Below are positions 1-6,354 of a stretch of DNA of 7,528 nucleotides, piece after piece. The notes beneath the pieces were generated by a model. It searched no databases. It was not told the origin of the DNA and worked only from the letters and a program-made list of their open reading frames with translations. Every line of letters begins with the position of its first letter. The first letter of the stretch is position 1. The DNA lies in assembly GCA_900553115.1 (NCBI GenBank), contig USCF01000047.1, positions 1-7,528 on the forward strand, given 5' to 3'. The translations under genes and the position numbers were made by a program. This stretch comes from an uncultured Alphaproteobacteria bacterium (GTDB lineage Bacteria > Pseudomonadota > Alphaproteobacteria > RF32 > CAG-239).

Positions 1-1
1 G

Positions 2-265
2 GAAAGAGCGCTCGCTTTGGCCAAGCTTCCAGCAGAAATTCAGCATGGAATAATTTTTTACGCTCCGGCTTATACTCGATTCGTAAAAAAATTGCTGGAA
101 CGTTTTGAAAGTTTTCCGTTTATGTCACCGCCTAGCGAAAAATCTTATGCTAAAGATATTTTCTATATAAGCAAATATCGTTGGTTGCCGCTCAACGACG
201 TTGAACTTGGCAAAGCTTGCCATGCCTATTTGACTAAAGGCAAATTCTCTGCTGTTTCAGATTAA
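2..265 (+). CDS. C-terminal part of an unrecognised protein (5' truncated)
   Basis: An open frame runs from the left edge to a TAA stop at 263-265, giving 87 visible residues starting ERALALAKLPAEIQHG. The frame is open to the first base, and the only early start candidate is a TTG at 17 with no ribosome binding site visible in front of it. I therefore read this as the end of a longer gene that begins outside the window. The segment is soluble-looking, with no membrane span or signal peptide. It is rich in aromatic and basic residues (IIFYAPAYTRFVKKLLERF, YISKYRWLPL), which suggests a compact folded C-terminal domain. I do not recognise the family and see nothing linking it to type IV secretion. 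A 127-nt gap with its own promoter separates it from the next gene, so it need not belong to the same operon. That it is coding is fairly safe; its function is unknown. Confidence 0.6.
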   Translation, partial: ERALALAKLPAEIQHGIIFYAPAYTRFVKKLLERFESFPFMSPPSEKSYAKDIFYISKYRWLPLNDVELGKACHAYLTKGKFSAVSD

Positions 266-311
266 AATACTACCGATTCTCTCTAAAAAAGAAAATTTGA
301 TTACGAATATT

Positions 312-354
312 TAACCATATTGTCATACAAATAATTGTAAAATTATGTTATACT
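312..354 (+). promoter_or_regulatory. Promoter of the VirB6-A operon (extended -10 type)
   Basis: The core is GTAAAATTATGTTATACT at 337-354: a TATACT -10 hexamer (349-354) preceded by TG one base upstream, the extended -10 form. No good -35 hexamer sits at the normal 17-bp distance. The nearest TTGTCA (320-325) is 23 bp upstream, inside an ATATTGT box (317-323) that would centre near -41 if transcription starts around 361. The whole 43-bp module recurs without gaps before the third VirB6-like gene (6278-6320, 29 of 43 identical by my hand count), which strengthens the call considerably. ATAATT (331-336) and AATTAT (341-346) also form a small inverted repeat here that the second copy lacks. 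The position of this promoter argues that the ATG at 345 is not used. Promoter function is inferred from sequence only. Confidence 0.55.
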
Positions 355-392
355 TACCCTATGTTTGGGACTTTTATTTTGTAAGGACGGCT

Positions 393-2714
393 ATGATTGG
401 TCTAAGCTTTTTAAAAAAAAGCAATTTAATATACTCGTTATCAGTAGTTTTAGCGGGATGTTTTTTATTGTGTCTAAGTACAACGGCATCGTTCGCCGGT
501 GACGCGGTAACCACCACAGCCAAAATGGATGGTGCTAAAGTCGGCGGCGAAGTTGTGGAATGCGAACTCAATGAAAATAACAAAAAGCAGATTGCTCAAA
601 ACGCTTATAAAGCTTTGTCAACTATGAAAGAGGACTACAAAAACTTTAATGGCAAATATCTCTCACTATATAAGAATTATAAGAATGATAAAAATAACAA
701 AAATAGCAAAGAAACACCCTGCCATTATTTGTATGGAAGCCTCAGTAAAAGTATCGACGAGATTTTTACCTCTGAACCATCATTTGGCGCCAATGACAAA
801 GAAGGCGCAGAAATGGCAGATAAATATTTCAAGCCAGCCACGGGTAACAACACTATTTCCAAAATGTTTGACGACTTAAACGATACTGAATACACAGATG
901 TTAATGTCACCAAATTAAAAAACCGAGCACTTCAGGCTCAAAGCAAAATGAAAGAAGCTCTCGATAATTTGAAAACCAAAAAAGAAGCAATTATAGAAGA
1001 GGAATCTTATACTTTATTGAAAAGTGTGTACGATCGAAGTATTGACTGTTCTGCTTTGAAAATTGACAAAGATGGCCAAGTTACATGTTCTAGAGGTATG
1101 TCTATAAACAAAAAATTAGGAACTCTGCAACAATTCACCCAAAAAGTTGAAAAAAGTGACCAATATGCAAAATGCAGTGCTAGCTTAGACGAATTATCAA
1201 AAATCCGAAACAAATATGCTGAAGACCGTCGCAATGCTCATACATTTTTGGCGGCCTTATCCGAAGGCGCCCAAAAACAATGTTTTTGCGACAAAGAGAG
1301 CGGATCATTGGATTCTTGTAAGGTTGTAGACGATAAATATGAAGAAGATAATGTCAATAGTGCAGAATGCAAAGCCCTGAATGAATATGCCGCAGAATTA
1401 AACATTTGTCCGACTTGCGGTATTTTCCAAAAAATTTTGCAATCAGCACAAAAATTATCTGGCGGTGCTTTTGATAAATTGGCAAAACCTCTGCAAGGGT
1501 TATTAGTTATTGGTCTTGCTTTGTTCATCGGTTATCAGGTTTTGCTCCTCATCGGCTCTCCGGCCGCTCAAACCACCGGAAAATTTTTGAACACCCTATT
1601 AATTCAAAGCTTTAAAGTGGCGATAGCATACTTTTTGCTTTCTGACCCGACAACAATTTATGAAAATGCCATTGAACCGATTATTTCCGGCGGATTTGAT
1701 TTTGGACTAGGCCTAGCGCCTGCCGGCGATATAGATATTAGTGGATACGCCGAAAAATATTCATTTACCGATAAAGAATCATTATTATCATCACACTTTT
1801 TAAAAAATATCATGGGCGCTGTTGAAGGATACAACCACCTTGGAGCGCAAATACCTGCTTTAGGACGGGCTTTAATGTGCTATGCTTGGATAGAAAAACA
1901 AGCCGTAATCTTTCCGCAATTTTCGATTCTACTTGAAGGTATCATAATCTATGTATTTGGTTTGATGATTTTATTGGCTGTTGGTTTCTATTTGCTGGAT
2001 TGCGCCATTCATTTATGCATCATTTGCTGTCTTTTGCCGCTTTTGATTGCCAGTTGGCCGTTCAAAATGACTGCAAAATACACAAAAACCGGCTGGGGAA
2101 TGCTGCTAAACGTATTTTTCCGTTTTGTTATGCTTGGAGTAGTCATTGTTACGGCTTTTGAATTAATGAAAAACGCGCTGGAACAGCAAGGAGATTTAGA
2201 AGGCGCCATAAACAGTAATGATATAAACGCTATCAAAGATGCCATGCAAATCAGCGGAATGCAAATGGTACTGTTGGTTGCTTGTTCTATGATGGCAATG
2301 AAAATAATCAAAGAATCCGGTATGCTGGCTAGTAAATTTGAAGGCGGCGGCGCTGCTACTGGTGACCTTGGAGCCAAACTTGGCGGTACTGCCGCTTCTG
2401 CAGCCACAGCAATTGCCAAGCCTGTTGCTAAAGGTGCTGCCAAAAAAACCGCGGCAGCTGCTGGTGCAGTGGCAGAAGCTTCTGGCGTCAAAGGCGGAGC
2501 ACAAGCCTTGGGAGGAGCTGTTAAATCCAAAGCCAGCCAAGTTTTGGGTGCTATGGGCATGGGAAGCAAAGCCAAAATGGCTGGAGGCCGCGATTCCGGA
2601 AAAGGTGGAAATGCTGATAAAGACGGCGATAAAAAAGATGATAACAAGAAAGATGACAACAAAGATGACAACAAAGATGATAATAAGAAAGATGATAACA
2701 ATAAGGACAGTTAA
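393..2714 (+). CDS. virB6: VirB6/TrbL-like type IV secretion inner-membrane protein A, with extended N-terminus and DDNK tail
   Basis: This is probably a polytopic channel subunit of a type IV secretion system, placed in the inner membrane. I start it at 393, behind AAGGACG (383-389), because the in-frame ATG at 345 has no ribosome binding site and lies inside the promoter. That gives 773 residues. Order: signal peptide 1-35 with a likely cut after ASFA; a Lys/Asn-rich periplasmic region 36-335 ending in a cysteine cluster (C297, C299, C309, C326, and C339-PT-C342); membrane segments near 370-388, 398-416, 517-535, 537-554, 570-588 and 621-639; an Ala/Gly-rich stretch 645-740 containing GGTAASAATA; and a charged DDNK tail 749-771. 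YLLD (533-536) and LLPLLIASWPF (547-557) recur in the two other VirB6-like proteins here. Classical VirB6 proteins are about 300 residues, so this one is much longer at both ends. LAGC at 20-23 resembles a lipobox, but the hydrophobic stretch continues past it. Family assignment rests on architecture and paralogy, not on a database search. Confidence 0.8.
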   Translation: MIGLSFLKKSNLIYSLSVVLAGCFLLCLSTTASFAGDAVTTTAKMDGAKVGGEVVECELNENNKKQIAQNAYKALSTMKEDYKNFNGKYLSLYKNYKNDKNNKNSKETPCHYLYGSLSKSIDEIFTSEPSFGANDKEGAEMADKYFKPATGNNTISKMFDDLNDTEYTDVNVTKLKNRALQAQSKMKEALDNLKTKKEAIIEEESYTLLKSVYDRSIDCSALKIDKDGQVTCSRGMSINKKLGTLQQFTQKVEKSDQYAKCSASLDELSKIRNKYAEDRRNAHTFLAALSEGAQKQCFCDKESGSLDSCKVVDDKYEEDNVNSAECKALNEYAAELNICPTCGIFQKILQSAQKLSGGAFDKLAKPLQGLLVIGLALFIGYQVLLLIGSPAAQTTGKFLNTLLIQSFKVAIAYFLLSDPTTIYENAIEPIISGGFDFGLGLAPAGDIDISGYAEKYSFTDKESLLSSHFLKNIMGAVEGYNHLGAQIPALGRALMCYAWIEKQAVIFPQFSILLEGIIIYVFGLMILLAVGFYLLDCAIHLCIICCLLPLLIASWPFKMTAKYTKTGWGMLLNVFFRFVMLGVVIVTAFELMKNALEQQGDLEGAINSNDINAIKDAMQISGMQMVLLVACSMMAMKIIKESGMLASKFEGGGAATGDLGAKLGGTAASAATAIAKPVAKGAAKKTAAAAGAVAEASGVKGGAQALGGAVKSKASQVLGAMGMGSKAKMAGGRDSGKGGNADKDGDKKDDNKKDDNKDDNKDDNKKDDNNKDS
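2637..2705 (+). repeat. DDNKK/DDNK coding repeat at the end of VirB6-A
   Basis: Five near-identical 12-15-bp units encode DDNKK, DDNK, DDNK, DDNKK and DDNNK (residues 749-771). They differ mainly in synonymous GAT/GAC and AAC/AAT bases. The tract ends just before the stop codon and makes an alternating acidic/basic, probably unstructured tail. Such short arrays commonly vary in copy number between strains. Confidence 0.8.
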
Positions 2715-2741
2715 TAATTTTAGCCTATAAGGACATAAAAA

Positions 2742-3020
2742 ATGAAATCTCTAGTTATGACATTGATAATTTTTGCAGCAATCTGCCTTTTGCTGTCATT
2801 TGGCATTCTTGATATTCTTATGTCCAGCAACTTTTTATATCTTTCGCTAAGTATTTTAGCCATTGTGATTATTTGCGCCATAACATTTATCGGTGTTCCT
2901 CAAATACGAACAACAAACAAAAAACCTCTGTCCGCACGTCCACAAAAAGGAACATCAGCAAAAACTAAAAAAACGGTTAAACGCCGTTCAAAGAAAGTGA
3001 CTAAAAATGAAAACATTTAG
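2742..3020 (+). CDS. Small two-span membrane protein with basic tail, unknown function
   Basis: The 92-residue product starts behind a good ribosome binding site (AAGGAC, 2729-2734), 27 nt after VirB6-A. It ends 14 nt inside VirB6-B, so all three are probably co-transcribed and the last two may be translationally coupled. Two hydrophobic segments are evident, roughly residues 4-25 and 31-51. They are followed by a cytoplasmic-looking tail (55-92) dense in Lys and Arg (KKTVKRRSKK). With the positive-inside rule both termini should face the cytoplasm. I considered VirB2 pilin, which also has two spans but needs a longer cleavable leader, and VirB3, which is of similar size; no recognisable motif of either is present. 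The basic tail could contact nucleic acid, phospholipid head groups or acidic protein segments. The gene is convincing; the role is inferred only from its place between two virB6-like genes. Confidence 0.75.
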   Translation: MKSLVMTLIIFAAICLLLSFGILDILMSSNFLYLSLSILAIVIICAITFIGVPQIRTTNKKPLSARPQKGTSAKTKKTVKRRSKKVTKNENI

Positions 3021-6000
3021 ACTATTTTCCATACTTTTATCATTTTTAATGGTGTTTTCTTTAAGCACCACTGCAGTTTTTGCCGGTAACTGTACCGACG
3101 AAATTATAGACAGTACAAAAAAAAGCAAAGACATTGACAACATTTCTAAAAACAGACTTAATGCGTATAAAAACCAACGTAACAGTTATAATAAAGCGGC
3201 TGCAGCTTACTTCAATAACAAAGAATGCAACCCTGGTCTCGAAGACCCTAAAGACCCACCGATTGTACTGTCTAATATTGCTTTCAGAGGTATTTTTGAT
3301 CTTTATAAAAAAGACGCAGCAGCAGCTGCTGATCTTTCAGATTTGAACAACTACAAATACACTGGCGTAAAATGGAACAGTATTTCTTCCTCCCAATCTG
3401 CAAAATGCAAAAAACTGGCACAAAACGCTTTGAGTTTACAAAACAATTTGAATACGGCCAAAGCCAAAGTAGAAATTACTTTAGGTATACGCCGCGGTGA
3501 TAAAATTGCCTTTGACTGCCAATGTGATGAAAACGGAGAAAATGCGCAATGTGTACAATACTTAGAAGATGTCCAAAATGCAGCTGTTGAAAATGCCATA
3601 AAAGGTTGTAAACCATTTAATGTTTACCTTTCCGAATTAAGCAGCTGTCCGCTGTGTCCTATATTTAAGGTAATTTTAAACGCCGACGCCAAATTAGCTT
3701 CTATCGGCTGGAGCGCTTTGGCTGGAAATTTGCAAAAAGTAATGATATCGTTTTTGCTAGCCTATTTAGCATTTAATACTCTAAAGATTATATTTTCTCC
3801 GGCTGGAGCCGGTATTGGAGCCTATTTGCGCACAGTTTTAGGATTGGGTTTAAAAGTTTCAATCGCTTATTTTTTATTGGCCGACGCCGGAACGATTTAT
3901 GGTAATTTTGTGTCTCCTGTCATAAAAGGCGGACTTGACACCGGTATGGCGCTTCTCTCTATTGGAAATCCGACGGTTGAAAGCTGTCTGAACAATGCGG
4001 TAGATATACCGACTATTGAAAGCGGAGAATTGGATTCGTCATTGCTCAACAGTATTTACAAAGTTACTGATTGTTTCAGCAAATCGGCGGCGACAATGCC
4101 TGCTGTCGGCCGCGGTCTGATTTGTTATGGCTGGCAGAATCCTAGCAACTGGGCCAATAAAGTTTTATCTTTTGTTGATGATGCTGATAAAGCTTTTGGA
4201 GGAGACGGCGTCGATGTCCGTGTTCCAAATTTAAGCATGTGGCTAACAGGTTTGATAGTTTATATTTTTGGCATAGCTATTTGGATGGTAATCGGATTTT
4301 ATCTGATAGACTGTACTGTACAAATCGGCTTTATCTGTGTTTTAATTCCAATTTTTATTGCTTGTTGGCCGTTTAAAGTTACCTCTAAATACACCACCAA
4401 AGGCGTGGAAACCCTAATGAATATCTTTTTCACTTTTGCCATGACCGGTGTTATGCTGGTTATCGGCATAGAAATAATCAACTATTCAGCCGGCGGAGCC
4501 GATGAAAAAGGCATTGAAGCATTTATGGTCGCTTTAGGCAACAATGACGAAGATTCTTTGAAAAAAATGACTGATTTAAGCGGTGTTGAGCTTTTAATTT
4601 TAATCGCCTGCTGTATTTTTGCCTTTAAGTTAATTGGTACAATCAACAACGTTGCCGGTCAATTTGCCAATGGCGTCGGCTTAAATATCGGCGCGCAAAT
4701 GGGCGGAACTGCAGCTTCAGCCATGACTGCTGTTGGTAAAGGAGCGGCCAAAATGGGTGGTAAAGCCTTGTCTACTGCCGGCGGATTTGTTGCCGATAAG
4801 ACTGGTTTAACCGGATTAGCAAACAAAGCTGGAGGCGCTATCAAAGGCGCTACGCTTGGTGCGGCTGCAAAAGCTGGTGCCAAAATTGGGCTTAAAAAAT
4901 ATCAGTCGCAAGGCCAGAAAGGCATGCCGACAAAACCAACCCAAAACGGAAAGACTCAAAATACTCAGGATACTCAGAAAAATCAGGATACTCAGAACAA
5001 CCAGAACAACCAGAATAATCAGGATACTCAGAACAACCAGAACAACCAGAATAATCAGAATAATCAGAATAATCAGAATAATCAGAATAATCAGGATACT
5101 CAGAACAACCAGAATAACCAGAATAACCAGGATAATCAGAACAACCAGAACAACCAGAACAACCAAAACAACCAGAATAATCAGGAAAATCAGGGCAAAA
5201 ATACTCAGACTGGCGGTGCTCCGGCTGGCGATGCTCCGGCTGGTAAAGCTCCGGCTGGCGATGCTCCGGCTGGTAAAGCTCCGGCTGGCGATGCTCCGGC
5301 TAGTAAAGCTTCGACAGAAAATTCTCAAAGCGGAAAGACTCAGCCTACTCCGGCAGAAAATGCTCAAAGCGGAAACGCTCCGGCTGGCGGTGCTCCGACA
5401 GAAAATGCTCAAAGCGGAAATGCTCCGGCTGGCGATGCTCCGGCTGGCGATGCTCCGGCTGGTAAAGCTCCGGCAGAAAATTCTCAAAGCGGGAACGCTC
5501 CGGCTGGCGATGCTCCGGCTGGTAAAGCTCCGGCAGAAAATACTCAAAGCGGAAACGCTCCGGCTGGCGATGCTCCGGCTGGTAAAGCTCCGGCAGAAAA
5601 TGCTCAAAGCGGAAATGCTCCGGCTGGCGATGCTCCGGCTGGTAAAGCTCCGGCAGAAAATGCTCAAAGCGGAAATGCTCCGGATGGCGGCGCTCCGGCA
5701 GAAAATCCTCAAAGCGAAAACGCTCCGGCTGGTGGTGCTCCAGAAGAAAATCCTCAAAGCGAAAACGCTCCGGCTGGTGGTGCTCCAGAAGAAAATCCTC
5801 AAAGCGGAAACGCTCCGGCTGCTCCAGACGTAACCACTCCAAATGACCAGAGCGAAAATACTTCGAGTGAAAATGCATCAGATAATTCGGACGAAAATAC
5901 GCCGAATGATCAGAATGAAAAAACTCCTGATGACAAAGACGAAAAAGATGAAAAATCTAGCAAACGCGCCGATATTAATAACAGTGATAACAATTCTGAC

Positions 6001-6213
6001 GCAGATGATGACACTCCGGATAAAGGCAATAAGTCTAATGAAGATGAGAATATAAATATATCTGGAGGTGGTGTGAGTGAAATCACGGATACCTTAAACG
6101 AAGGCGCTAATGAAGCGAGTGGCGGTATTTCTGCCTCAAATGCTCCTGCAAACACAAAAAATATAGGTAATCCAACACAACCTAAAATAGACAAAGGAAC
6201 GGATATTAAGTAA
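3007..6213 (+). CDS. virB6: VirB6/TrbL-like type IV secretion inner-membrane protein B, with giant low-complexity tail
   Basis: This 1068-residue protein is a paralogue of VirB6-A. It has a signal peptide 1-26 (likely cut after AVFA), a periplasmic region to about 217 ending in the same six-cysteine pattern (C171, C173, C182, C201, C214-PL-C217), and membrane segments near 245-263, 275-291, 413-434, 436-453, 470-490 and 527-543. YLID (432-435) and LIPIFIACWPF (446-456) match the other two proteins, and GRGLICYGW matches GRALMCYAW of A. After an Ala/Gly-rich stretch (550-635, with GGTAASAMTA) comes a tail unlike that of A: Asn/Gln repeats 649-735, Ala-Pro-Ala-Gly repeats 738-940, then an Asp/Asn/Ser/Glu-rich end. 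The start overlaps the small upstream gene by 14 nt; the preceding AAAGAAAGTGA is a weak ribosome binding site, consistent with coupling. Role as a T4SS channel subunit follows from the family; the tail's role is unknown. Long virB6 genes with repeat-bearing tails are known in Rickettsiales. Confidence 0.8.
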   Translation: MKTFRLFSILLSFLMVFSLSTTAVFAGNCTDEIIDSTKKSKDIDNISKNRLNAYKNQRNSYNKAAAAYFNNKECNPGLEDPKDPPIVLSNIAFRGIFDLYKKDAAAAADLSDLNNYKYTGVKWNSISSSQSAKCKKLAQNALSLQNNLNTAKAKVEITLGIRRGDKIAFDCQCDENGENAQCVQYLEDVQNAAVENAIKGCKPFNVYLSELSSCPLCPIFKVILNADAKLASIGWSALAGNLQKVMISFLLAYLAFNTLKIIFSPAGAGIGAYLRTVLGLGLKVSIAYFLLADAGTIYGNFVSPVIKGGLDTGMALLSIGNPTVESCLNNAVDIPTIESGELDSSLLNSIYKVTDCFSKSAATMPAVGRGLICYGWQNPSNWANKVLSFVDDADKAFGGDGVDVRVPNLSMWLTGLIVYIFGIAIWMVIGFYLIDCTVQIGFICVLIPIFIACWPFKVTSKYTTKGVETLMNIFFTFAMTGVMLVIGIEIINYSAGGADEKGIEAFMVALGNNDEDSLKKMTDLSGVELLILIACCIFAFKLIGTINNVAGQFANGVGLNIGAQMGGTAASAMTAVGKGAAKMGGKALSTAGGFVADKTGLTGLANKAGGAIKGATLGAAAKAGAKIGLKKYQSQGQKGMPTKPTQNGKTQNTQDTQKNQDTQNNQNNQNNQDTQNNQNNQNNQNNQNNQNNQNNQDTQNNQNNQNNQDNQNNQNNQNNQNNQNNQENQGKNTQTGGAPAGDAPAGKAPAGDAPAGKAPAGDAPASKASTENSQSGKTQPTPAENAQSGNAPAGGAPTENAQSGNAPAGDAPAGDAPAGKAPAENSQSGNAPAGDAPAGKAPAENTQSGNAPAGDAPAGKAPAENAQSGNAPAGDAPAGKAPAENAQSGNAPDGGAPAENPQSENAPAGGAPEENPQSENAPAGGAPEENPQSGNAPAAPDVTTPNDQSENTSSENASDNSDENTPNDQNEKTPDDKDEKDEKSSKRADINNSDNNSDADDDTPDKGNKSNEDENINISGGGVSEITDTLNEGANEASGGISASNAPANTKNIGNPTQPKIDKGTDIK
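4951..5215 (+). repeat. Asn/Gln-rich 9-bp and 36-bp tandem repeats inside VirB6-B
   Basis: Residues 649-735 are built almost only of Asn and Gln with scattered Asp-Thr. The basic unit is 9 bp (NNQ), written as AACAACCAG or AATAATCAG in separate runs; five perfect AATAATCAG copies lie at 5050-5094. A 36-bp higher-order unit (DTQNNQNNQNNQ) is repeated exactly at 4987-5022 and 5023-5058. Runs of one codon form side by side suggest recent slippage or unequal exchange rather than old divergence. Confidence 0.9.
5218..5307 (+). repeat. Three copies of a 30-bp APAGDAPAGK repeat
   Basis: Three 30-bp units encode APAGDAPAGK (residues 738-767). The third changes the last Gly to Ser. Each unit is itself two 15-bp halves (APAGD and APAGK), so this is a two-level repeat. 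It opens the Ala-Pro rich part of the VirB6-B tail. A degenerate zone (5308-5436) with QSG and PTEN variants follows before the regular 60-bp array. Confidence 0.9.
5437..5676 (+). repeat. Four copies of a 60-bp repeat in VirB6-B
   Basis: Four contiguous 60-bp units encode APAGDAPAGKAPAENSQSGN or the same with Thr or Ala in place of Ser at position 16 (residues 811-890). Units are nearly identical at the DNA level, differing at a few bases such as TCT/ACT/GCT at that codon. The unit combines the 30-bp APAGDAPAGK module with a 30-bp APAENxQSGN module, so it arose by joining two shorter repeats and then amplifying. Confidence 0.92.
5701..5790 (+). repeat. Two identical copies of a 45-bp repeat in VirB6-B
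   Basis: Two adjacent, base-for-base identical 45-bp units (5701-5745 and 5746-5790) encode ENPQSENAPAGGAPE, residues 899-928. A partial third copy continues to about 5820 (ENPQSGNAPA). The unit is a rearranged form of the 60-bp array just upstream that lacks the GDAPAGK segment. Perfect identity points to a recent duplication. Confidence 0.92.
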
Positions 6214-6265
6214 CTTTATCATAAGCAATCCCAAAAATATAAATATCAAACCTCTGATATTAATA

Positions 6266-6284
6266 ATCACTAAATTTTAATGAT
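6266..6284. promoter_or_regulatory. Imperfect 19-bp palindrome upstream of the VirB6-C promoter
   Basis: ATCA-C-TAAA-T-TTTA-A-TGAT is symmetric in 8 of 9 pairs around 6275. It sits about 45-60 bp before the predicted start of transcription and touches the ATATTGT box, a fitting place for a regulator dimer. The AT-rich background makes chance symmetry quite possible, and no equivalent is seen upstream of VirB6-A. Confidence 0.2.
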
Positions 6285-6320
6285 ATTGTAATATTTTTTG
6301 GCGTAAAATTGTGGTACACT
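6278..6320 (+). promoter_or_regulatory. Promoter of VirB6-C, copy of the VirB6-A promoter module
   Basis: GTAAAATTGTGGTACACT at 6303-6320 matches the VirB6-A promoter core at 15 of 18 positions. It keeps the TG-N-TAYACT extended -10 (TACACT 6315-6320) and the upstream ATATTGT box (6283-6289) at the same distance. A start near 6327 would give a leader of about 28 nt carrying AAGGACG (6343-6349), the same ribosome binding sequence as VirB6-A. Conservation lies in three blocks separated by a divergent 9-bp stretch, as expected for protein-binding sites rather than a simple recent copy. Confidence 0.55.
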
Positions 6321-6354
6321 ATTATAAATATGAACTTGAGTGAAGGACGATAAA

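Noticed and set aside
320..325. TTGTCA read as the -35 element for TATACT at 349-354.
   Set aside because: The spacing is 23 bp, too long for a standard sigma-70 type pair. The conserved TG in front of the -10 makes an extended -10 promoter, with the upstream box bound by another factor, more plausible.
450..461. LAGC at residues 20-23 of VirB6-A considered as a lipobox.
   Set aside because: The hydrophobic segment continues after the cysteine (FLLCLSTTASFA) and ends in a normal signal peptidase I site matching the one in VirB6-B, so ordinary cleavage is more likely.
2009..2701. Minus-strand frame of 230 codons opposite the end of VirB6-A.
   Set aside because: It is the mirror of the Ala/Gly-rich and DDNK-coding stretch, with a low-complexity Ser/Leu start and no start signals. 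The sense frame has a signal peptide, membrane spans and paralogues.
4951..5790. Tandem repeats considered as a CRISPR array or an intergenic satellite.
   Set aside because: There are no unique spacers between units, all units keep one reading frame, and the array lies inside a continuous protein-coding gene.
4816..5833. Long open frames in other registers across the repeats: a + strand frame rich in Arg/Ile/Leu (4856-5833) and two minus-strand frames (4816-5802, 5345-5878).
   Set aside because: The repeats have lengths divisible by three and contain no stop in several frames, so openness is copied along with the unit. The products are monotonous, lack a ribosome binding site and overlap a clear VirB6-like gene.
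6242..6261. AATATC...GATATT inverted repeat after VirB6-B, considered as a transcription terminator.
   Set aside because: The stem is only 6 AT-only pairs and no T-run follows, so it would not work as a typical intrinsic terminator. No convincing terminator is seen after any gene in the window.
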